DNA from: a bacterium
GTDB lineage: Bacteria; RBG-13-66-14
NCBI GenBank assembly: GCA_021107695.1
Contig: JAIOSI010000144.1
Location: 1-5,422, forward strand
Direction of reading: 5' to 3'
Length of the DNA stretch: 5,422 bases
Shown here: piece after piece, positions 1-3,462 of the stretch
How the letters are laid out: each line of letters begins with the position of its first letter
Position numbering within the stretch: position 1 is the stretch's first letter
The notes under the pieces: model-generated
The model's database searches: none
Told to the model about the DNA's origin: nothing
What the model saw: only the letters and a program-made list of their open reading frames with translations
Program-made: the position numbers and the translations under genes

Positions 1-459
1 CAGACCCATATATCCCTCCGAGTCCACGGTCTCTACCTGCCAGGCGGAGCCATCCCAGTGGGCATACTTGAGGTCGAGATTGGTGCTATCACGATACGAG
101 ATGTGGGGTCTGTCAGCCGTGTCCAGAGCCAGGGAATTGTAAGCACTCACCCATTCCTCCGAATCCACAGTCTCTGTCTGCCAGGCGGAGCCGTCCCAGC
201 GGGCGTACCTGAGGTCGCCATTTTCACCCTCTTGGTATGAGATGTGCGGGTTCTCTGAAGAATCCAGAGCTAGAGAAGAATCTCCAGCCGCCCATCCCTC
301 CGAATCCACAGTCTCTGTCTGCCAGGCGGAGCCGTCCAAGCGGGCGTACCTGAGGGCATCGGAGGCAAGAAAATACGTGATGTGGGGTCTATCCGTCGAG
401 TCCAGTGTCAGCGAATTGTAGCCGTCAATACTATCACCTGGCACCGAGTCCACGGTCTC
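1..459 (-). repeat. Tandem coding repeat, 141-bp period (3+ units)
   Basis: Counting from each ETVDS motif, the units run 459-316 (48 codons), 315-175 (47), 174-34 (47) and 33-1 (cut). The units are similar in DNA as well as protein: 157-214 and 298-355 differ at only one of 58 positions (197 versus 338), and the copy at 16-73 matches the same block with several differences. Such DNA-level identity points to recent duplication or gene conversion rather than old repeats held only by protein selection. Confidence 0.85.
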
Positions 460-537
460 AATATGCCACTCAGGTGCTGCCTCAACCACACCAACCATCA
501 CGATGAGAATCAAGAGTAATCCTGTCAGCCTGCGCAT
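1..537 (-). CDS. Secreted 47-residue tandem-repeat protein, N-terminal part (cut by left window edge)
   Basis: The frame reads 179 codons from an ATG at 537 to the left edge with no stop. Residues 1-21 form a classical signal peptide (MRR, then a hydrophobic stretch LLLILIVMVGVV, then EA|AP), so the protein should be exported. The rest is a tandem repeat of about 47 residues; the landmark ETVDS recurs at residues 27, 75, 122 and 169, and each unit follows the pattern SLALDS..(R/N)PHISY......DLRYARWDGSAWQ. Similar repeats are familiar to me from predicted extracellular proteins of FCB and other candidate phyla. The short strand-like units with Trp and Tyr suggest a beta-propeller or similar fold, which is inference. 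The start is well supported: AAGGGGAG lies 6 nt upstream and a near-consensus promoter lies further up. Function, partner and full length are unknown because the gene continues beyond position 1. Confidence 0.88.
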   Translation of the reverse strand, partial: MRRLTGLLLILIVMVGVVEAAPEWHIETVDSVPGDSIDGYNSLTLDSTDRPHITYFLASDALRYARLDGSAWQTETVDSEGWAAGDSSLALDSSENPHISYQEGENGDLRYARWDGSAWQTETVDSEEWVSAYNSLALDTADRPHISYRDSTNLDLKYAHWDGSAWQVETVDSEGYMGL

Positions 538-543
538 TGTTGT

Positions 544-551
544 CTCCCCTT
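544..551 (-). promoter_or_regulatory. Shine-Dalgarno site of the repeat-protein gene
   Basis: Read on the minus strand, AAGGGGAG is followed by six nucleotides (ACAACA) and then the ATG at 537. This is a strong site at normal spacing and fixes the start. A short inverted repeat (AGCTT/AAGCT, 552-556 and 563-567) lies immediately 5' of it in the leader. The site also shows that this organism uses Shine-Dalgarno initiation, which contrasts with its absence at lptF. Confidence 0.8.
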
Positions 552-595
552 AGCTTCACGAAAAGCTCAATTACACCAGCTCCAGTTACACTCGG

Positions 596-624
596 AATAT
601 ATACCCAATTGTGGTTGCCGTCAA
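596..624 (-). promoter_or_regulatory. Sigma-70-type promoter for the repeat-protein gene
   Basis: On the minus strand a -35 box TTGACG (624-619) and a -10 box TATATT (601-596) are separated by exactly 17 bp. Transcription would begin near 589, giving a leader of about 52 nt before the ATG at 537. The boxes are inferred by similarity to the housekeeping consensus; the correct spacing and position support them. Confidence 0.65.
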
Positions 625-660
625 GGGAGCGGAGGCAATTTTCCGCAGATAGCCACCTGC

Positions 661-689
661 TTGCTGGAATCATCTGAGAATGCTATAGT
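661..689 (+). promoter_or_regulatory. Extended -10 promoter abutting the lptF start codon
   Basis: TATAGT at 684-689 is preceded by TG and one base (681-683), making an extended -10 element. A weak -35 match, TTGCTG (661-666), lies 17 bp upstream. Transcription would start at about 696-697, which is the A of the lptF ATG at 697. No Shine-Dalgarno sequence is present between the -10 box and the ATG. The arrangement predicts a leaderless mRNA. The -35 is only 3/6, so the call rests mainly on the extended -10. Confidence 0.5.
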
Positions 690-696
690 CCCGCAA

Positions 697-1746
697 ATGA
701 AGAGACTCCACCTGCCCTGGCGTTTGTATCGGTACATTCTGCGCGAGCATATCGGGCCGTTTTTGTTCGCCCTCCTCGTGGCAACGCTGGTGCTGCTGCT
801 GGGTCAGGTCTTCAAGATGATGGAGCTGATCCTCACCAAGGGGGTGCCGGGGAAGTTCGCTCTGGAGCTTTTCCTCCTCTACCTGCCAGCGGTGATTGCC
901 TACGACATGCCGATGGCGTTGATGGTCGGGGCGTTGATGGCGTTCGGGCGGCTTTCGTCGGATTCCGAGATCACGGCGATGAAGGCGACGGGAACCAGCT
1001 TTCTATCCCTGCTGATGCCCGGTCTGGTGCTGTCCATCGTCTTTGCCGTGGGGATGTACTTCTTCAACGACCAGGTACTGCCCGAGGCGAACCATCGCTT
1101 CAAGAATCTCCTCTTCGATATTCAAAACAAACGCCCGGACATCAGCCTGCGTCCCGGGGTTTTCATTACCGACTTCCCCGGCTATGTCATCTACATAGAC
1201 GAGATGGACGACCAGAACATGACGCTGACCGGGGTGAAGATCAACATCCCCCGTGGTGGTCGGCTGGAGAAGTACATCAGCGCGGATTACGGGCATCTGG
1301 AGACCGGTGAGGGCGGGGTGATTCGCCTCGATCTCTCCGACGGTGAGATTCATATTAAGCCGGGCAGCGGCGACAGCTTCCAGACCATCGCCTTCGATAA
1401 CTACGTGGTAGAGATCAACGCCAATACCGAGCTGGCACGGGAGGAGCGGGAGATGCGCTCGGATCGGGAGATGAACGTGGCGATGATGACCGAGAAGGTT
1501 AACGAGTACCTTCTCGAAGCCCACCTGCTCTACAAGGTCGCCGAGATTCGCAAGGAGTACCTGGCGGCGGGACTGGAAGCACCGCAGCGGCACGAACAGC
1601 TTCAGCTGCTCAAGCTGGCGATTGGTGGCTATACGGTGGAGGAGGTGCGTCGCCTCGGTGGTATTCGCGAACCGGTGGAGCGGCGGGAGTACAGCCCTGA
1701 TTCTCAGGCAAATCCCCTGCACGGTCTGGATTTTAACGAGCGATAG
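697..1746 (+). CDS. lptF: LptF/LptG-family LPS export permease, N-terminal part, ended by an in-frame TAG
   Basis: The 349 residues from ATG 697 match the N-terminal portion of the YjgP/YjgQ (LptF/LptG) permeases. In Gram-negatives these pair with LptB to extract lipopolysaccharide from the inner membrane and pass it to the periplasmic Lpt bridge. Visible parts are membrane segment 1 (about residues 21-39), segment 2 (58-82), the family-typical cytoplasmic loop GRLSSDSEITAMKATGTS (84-101), segment 3 (102-123), the NDQVLPEANHRF motif (124-135), and then a beta-rich periplasmic domain to about 250. A charged, probably helical stretch follows, and TAG occurs at codon 350. The same frame continues without another stop to 2469, where segments 4-6 are encoded, so the intact gene would span 697-2469 (590 codons). 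A TTG at 661 could extend the frame but overlaps the promoter. LptF versus LptG is not certain; no partner permease lies nearby. Confidence 0.85.
   Translation: MKRLHLPWRLYRYILREHIGPFLFALLVATLVLLLGQVFKMMELILTKGVPGKFALELFLLYLPAVIAYDMPMALMVGALMAFGRLSSDSEITAMKATGTSFLSLLMPGLVLSIVFAVGMYFFNDQVLPEANHRFKNLLFDIQNKRPDISLRPGVFITDFPGYVIYIDEMDDQNMTLTGVKINIPRGGRLEKYISADYGHLETGEGGVIRLDLSDGEIHIKPGSGDSFQTIAFDNYVVEINANTELAREEREMRSDREMNVAMMTEKVNEYLLEAHLLYKVAEIRKEYLAAGLEAPQRHEQLQLLKLAIGGYTVEEVRRLGGIREPVERREYSPDSQANPLHGLDFNER
1744..1746 (+). other. In-frame amber codon inside the lptF-like gene
   Basis: The codons read CGA TAG TCG, between N-E-R and S-I-F-D-E-E-E. Coding resumes at once in the same frame, so no indel is involved. 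The stop lies in a charged linker rather than a membrane segment. One base change would restore sense (for example GAG, CAG, AAG or TCG). The three visible gene ends use TGA (2467-2469, 2816-2818) and TAA (3465-3463 on the minus strand), and no other coding frame here contains TAG. Possible explanations are a nonsense mutation, a sequencing or assembly error, readthrough or recoding. The sequence alone cannot choose. Confidence 0.9.
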
Positions 1747-2469
1747 TCGATCTTTGACGAGGAGGAGCTGAGTCTGCCGGAGCTGGGCGATGCCCGTGAT
1801 GCCCCGGTAGGTTACTCCGAAGAGGTTGCGGAAGAGGTTCCGCCTGAGCCAAACTCTACCAGTGGATTCGGCTTTTCCGGTTCACCACCCGAAGGAGTGA
1901 TCGTCAGCGAGGCGGGTTCTTCGCCGCCGGTCAAGCCAGCGGAGGGGGGAGGAGATGTAATCCCTGCCGATGTGTTTCTGCCGCAGATTGCTCCGCCCAA
2001 CGAAGAGACCCTGACCCCGGTAGAGATCGCCGCCCGCGAGGAGCGTTATCTGGCAACCCGACAGCGTACACTGGAGAGTGAATCCAATCGCTACACCTTG
2101 GAGATAGCCAAGAAGTTCTCGATATCCTTTGCCTGTATTGCCTTTCTCCTGGTTGGTTCACCGCTGGGCGTGATGATCCGCCGCTCCGGCAAGGGCATCG
2201 GCTTTGTAACCAGCATCGGCTTCTTCCTCTTCTACTGGATTGGTCTGGTCGGCGGTGAGGCACTGGGAGACTCTGGAGCCGTTAGTCCCTGGCTGGCGAT
2301 GTGGCTGCCCAACCTCATCTTCCTGGGGTTGGCAATAATCTTCATCTACCGAGCGGTAAACGATGTCGGTCCGAACTCACGGGGACTCTTTGGCAGGCTG
2401 GCGGGTTTCTTCCGACGACTCTTCACCCGGCGGAGCAAGAGGCAGCCTGACGGTTCACCGACCCCTTGA
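1747..2469 (+). CDS. lptF: LptF/LptG-family permease, C-terminal part (continuation after the amber codon)
   Basis: This is the same frame as the upstream half. In full-length numbering it begins with an acidic, Pro/Gly/Ser-rich linker (about residues 351-440), then a basic helix around VEIAAREERYLATRQR, then membrane segment 4 (about 474-496, beginning KKFSISFACIAFLLVGSPLG), the family-typical RRSGKGIGF turn (about 496-502), segment 5 (500-523) and segment 6 (533-553). A basic tail of about 36 residues follows to TGA 2467-2469. The KKF...PLG...RR.G.G.GF pattern is the usual C-terminal half of LptF/LptG. No convincing independent start is visible: GTG at 1897 has GAAGGAG directly against it with no spacer, and would yield a 190-residue fragment. 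Either the halves are one protein made by readthrough or with a corrected base, or the gene is broken. Confidence 0.75.
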   Translation, partial: SIFDEEELSLPELGDARDAPVGYSEEVAEEVPPEPNSTSGFGFSGSPPEGVIVSEAGSSPPVKPAEGGGDVIPADVFLPQIAPPNEETLTPVEIAAREERYLATRQRTLESESNRYTLEIAKKFSISFACIAFLLVGSPLGVMIRRSGKGIGFVTSIGFFLFYWIGLVGGEALGDSGAVSPWLAMWLPNLIFLGLAIIFIYRAVNDVGPNSRGLFGRLAGFFRRLFTRRSKRQPDGSPTP

Positions 2470-2494
2470 CCTTTACCATTTGTCAGGCTATATT
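2466..2494 (+). promoter_or_regulatory. Sigma-70-type promoter of the small acidic-protein gene
   Basis: TTGACC (2466-2471) and TATATT (2489-2494) are 17 bp apart, very close to the housekeeping consensus and nearly the same boxes as the promoter at 596-624. The -35 box overlaps the TGA stop of the lptF-like gene. Transcription would start near 2501, so the downstream gene should be expressed independently of lptF. Confidence 0.65.
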
Positions 2495-2506
2495 GCTCTT
2501 GTTGAG

Positions 2507-2516
2507 AACGATCGTT
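2507..2516 (+). promoter_or_regulatory. 10-bp perfect palindrome just after the predicted transcription start (possible operator)
   Basis: AACGATCGTT is its own reverse complement and sits about 6 nt downstream of the predicted start near 2501, in the leader of the small gene. This is a plausible place for a dimeric repressor to bind. With only ten bases and no second copy in the window, chance remains possible. Confidence 0.25.
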
Positions 2517-2542
2517 GTGGTGTTTCTGAATACATCGCAATT

Positions 2543-2818
2543 ATGGCGCAACTTGTTACAAGTACTGATGATGGAGGAACACCAACTGTGGCTATTAGCA
2601 CCCCGGACGATGCCAAAGCTCTGGCTGAGAAGCTGATTGATGAGCTGATCGCCAATGCCGATGCGGACATGCTGTCTCAGGCGCGGGAGAGCGGGATGGT
2701 TCTCTCCCTCTTTTACGCTCAGGTAGAAGAAGCCCGGCAGAAGTATCAGGCTGAGGTTGACCCAGGGCTGGACGGAAGCGACGACATCTTCGAGAACGCC
2801 GTAACCAGCAAGCTATGA
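2543..2818 (+). CDS. Small acidic protein of unknown function (91 residues)
   Basis: I do not recognise this family. From ATG 2543 the product is 91 residues with 18 acidic against 6 basic residues and no cysteine, signal peptide or membrane segment, so it is probably cytoplasmic. Residues about 20-75 (from TPDDAKALAEKL to RQKYQAEV) look like one or two amphipathic helices; the ends are polar and probably flexible. The ATG lacks a Shine-Dalgarno site. An alternative GTG at 2588 has GGAGG (2573-2577) ten bases upstream and would give a 76-residue protein starting just before the helical part; this start is equally credible. The gene has its own promoter (2466-2494) and is followed by a hairpin at 2871-2894. 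Coding status rests on the open frame, helical composition, promoter and context, so it is likely but not certain. Confidence 0.6.
   Translation: MAQLVTSTDDGGTPTVAISTPDDAKALAEKLIDELIANADADMLSQARESGMVLSLFYAQVEEARQKYQAEVDPGLDGSDDIFENAVTSKL
2573..2577 (+). promoter_or_regulatory. Possible Shine-Dalgarno site for an alternative GTG start
   Basis: GGAGG is followed ten nucleotides later by GTG at 2588, in frame with the small acidic-protein gene. It is the only good ribosome-binding sequence near that gene's beginning, so the true start may be 2588 rather than ATG 2543. Confidence 0.4.
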
Positions 2819-2870
2819 GCCGTTGCTGAGGGGATATTAAAGAGCGAGACTATCAGAGGATAATTGCAGC

Positions 2871-2894
2871 AGGGACACGGCATACCGTGTCCCT
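2871..2894 (+). terminator. Perfect 10-bp hairpin downstream of the small gene (candidate terminator)
   Basis: AGGGACACGG, loop CATA, CCGTGTCCCT: a perfect 10-bp stem with a 4-nt loop, 52 bp after the TGA at 2818. The following bases TTGTGATATT are only weakly T-rich, so a rho-independent terminator is plausible but not textbook. It may equally be one of the small palindromes that fill this intergenic region. Confidence 0.5.
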
Positions 2895-2909
2895 TTGTGA
2901 TATTACGAC

Positions 2910-2940
2910 AGGGCAGATATATACGTATATGCTGTTCCCT
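2910..2940. repeat. Imperfect hairpin containing a 12-bp perfect palindrome
   Basis: ATATACGTATAT (2919-2930) is a perfect palindrome. Outside it, CAG (2914-2916) pairs with CTG (2932-2934) and AGGG (2910-2913) with CCCT (2937-2940), with small bulges. It could fold as a stem in RNA from either strand. No T-tract follows it, and its purpose is unknown. Confidence 0.45.
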
Positions 2941-2960
2941 CTGGTGTGAGGGGCTAATCC

Positions 2961-3032
2961 TGACCCATGAGCAATTTTGCGGCGGGCATTTTAGTCGATA
3001 AGGCAATGCCCGCCCTACATTGACCCCCCGCG
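2961..3032. repeat. 72-bp dispersed repeat with internal hairpin, copy 1
   Basis: This block matches 3224-3294 with three substitutions (2966, 2995, 3028) and one single-base gap (2971). Inside it GGCGGGCATT (2981-2990) and AATGCCCGCC (3005-3014) form a perfect 10-bp inverted repeat around a 14-nt loop, followed by CTAC. Conservation includes sequence outside the hairpin, so the mobile or duplicated unit is larger than the stem. Confidence 0.8.
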
Positions 3033-3104
3033 AGACGTACAATATCGCCGCTCCAGGTTGCGGGGGCGAGCCTAAGATTGGTTTCCACCCTTTGTCGTTA
3101 TTGA
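3033..3104. other. Intergenic stretch without recognisable gene or motif
   Basis: Between repeat copy 1 and the CCCTCACCCC element I see no coding frame, promoter or perfect hairpin that I can support. It is GC-rich in its middle (around 3046-3072) and may be remnant repeat sequence. Confidence 0.4.
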
Positions 3105-3138
3105 CCCTCACCCCAACCTTCCCCCTAAAGGGGAGAGG
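3105..3138. repeat. CCCTCACCCCAACC-type dispersed repeat element
   Basis: The block begins CCCTCACCCCAACC and ends AAAGGGGAGAGG. Bases 3117-3126 pair with 3129-3138 with one mismatch and one wobble. Sequences of this form are, from memory, widespread intergenic repeats in many environmental bacteria; read on the minus strand they give the tell-tale spurious peptide LPLPFRGKVGVRV, which is exactly what appears here. It is non-coding repeat DNA, not a gene. Confidence 0.6.
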
Positions 3139-3168
3139 AAGAAGAGGCAGAGCAACCACAAGATTTAC

Positions 3169-3196
3169 GTAGGGGCCGACCTTTAGGTCGGCCCGC
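3169..3196. repeat. Small palindrome, GTAGGGGCCGACC type
   Basis: GGGCCGACCT (3173-3182) and AGGTCGGCCC (3185-3194) form a perfect 10-bp stem with almost no loop, preceded by GTAG. It shares the GTAGGG(G)C edge with neighbouring palindromes, but its inner arm differs. No T-tract follows on either strand. Confidence 0.65.
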
Positions 3197-3223
3197 AAAC
3201 TACAATACATCACTAAAATACCT

Positions 3224-3294
3224 TGACCTATGACAATTTTGCGGCGGGCATTTTAGCCGATAAGGCAATGCCCGCCCTACATTGACCCCTCGCG
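3224..3294. repeat. 72-bp dispersed repeat with internal hairpin, copy 2
   Basis: This is the second copy of the block at 2961-3032, in the same orientation, about 94% identical and 263 bp further on. Its stem arms are 3243-3252 and 3267-3276 (GGCGGGCATT / AATGCCCGCC), identical to copy 1; the loop differs at one base. Confidence 0.8.
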
Positions 3295-3340
3295 TTGTCT
3301 GAAGAAGCAAACTATTGTCGTTCTTCCCTGATATTTTAGA

Positions 3341-3366
3341 AGGGCGAAGACAAGCTTCGCCCCTAC
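3341..3366. repeat. Small palindrome, GGGCGAAG type
   Basis: GGGCGAAG (3342-3349) and CTTCGCCC (3355-3362) form an 8-bp stem with a 5-nt loop, followed by CTAC. It has the same outer edge as the other palindromes here with yet another inner arm. Confidence 0.6.
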
Positions 3367-3407
3367 ATAAACCTTGTATTGTTTAACGATTTCGTTGCTG
3401 TGTTGTC

Positions 3408-3433
3408 AAAAGGGGCGTATTGAATACGCCCCT
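3408..3433 (-). terminator. Hairpin plus T-tract, candidate terminator of the caspase-like gene
   Basis: Read on the minus strand, AGGGGCGTAT, loop TCA, ATACGCCCCT form a perfect 10-bp stem followed by TTT, then GACA. It begins 29 nt after the TAA of the minus-strand gene (3465-3463), which is the right place for a rho-independent terminator, although the T-tract is short. Its arms also fit the local palindrome family, so it may be a repeat serving as a terminator. Confidence 0.6.
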
Positions 3434-3462
3434 GCGTTTATGTTCTGTGCTTGCCTGGTTGC

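Noticed and set aside
661..696. TTG at 661 as the start of lptF, adding 12 residues
   Set aside because: It has no Shine-Dalgarno site, the added residues do not look like the family N-terminus, and the bases coincide with the -35 and -10 elements. ATG 697 begins the usual short basic, hydrophobic N-terminus.
1003..1722. 239-codon open frame on the minus strand opposite lptF
   Set aside because: It lies entirely antisense to the well-supported permease frame, has no recognisable domain, and is explained by the GC-rich codon use of the sense gene.
1744..1746. Pyrrolysine at the amber codon
   Set aside because: No pyl genes or RNA context are visible, and LptF is not a known pyrrolysine protein. 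It is kept only as one item to test among other explanations.
1897..2469. Independent gene starting at GTG 1897
   Set aside because: The GAAGGAG sequence abuts the GTG without spacing, the first residues are low-complexity linker, and the frame is continuous with the upstream half. It is better read as the second half of one interrupted gene.
2746..3213. 155-codon open frame on the minus strand across the intergenic repeats
   Set aside because: Its sequence is made of translated repeat elements (LPLPFRGKVGVRV, RADLKVGPYV, RALPYRLKCPPQN) and overlaps the end of the small gene; it is a known type of spurious ORF.
2961..3294. CRISPR array
   Set aside because: There are only two copies of a 72-bp repeat with a 191-bp gap containing unrelated repeats, no regular spacers and no cas genes.
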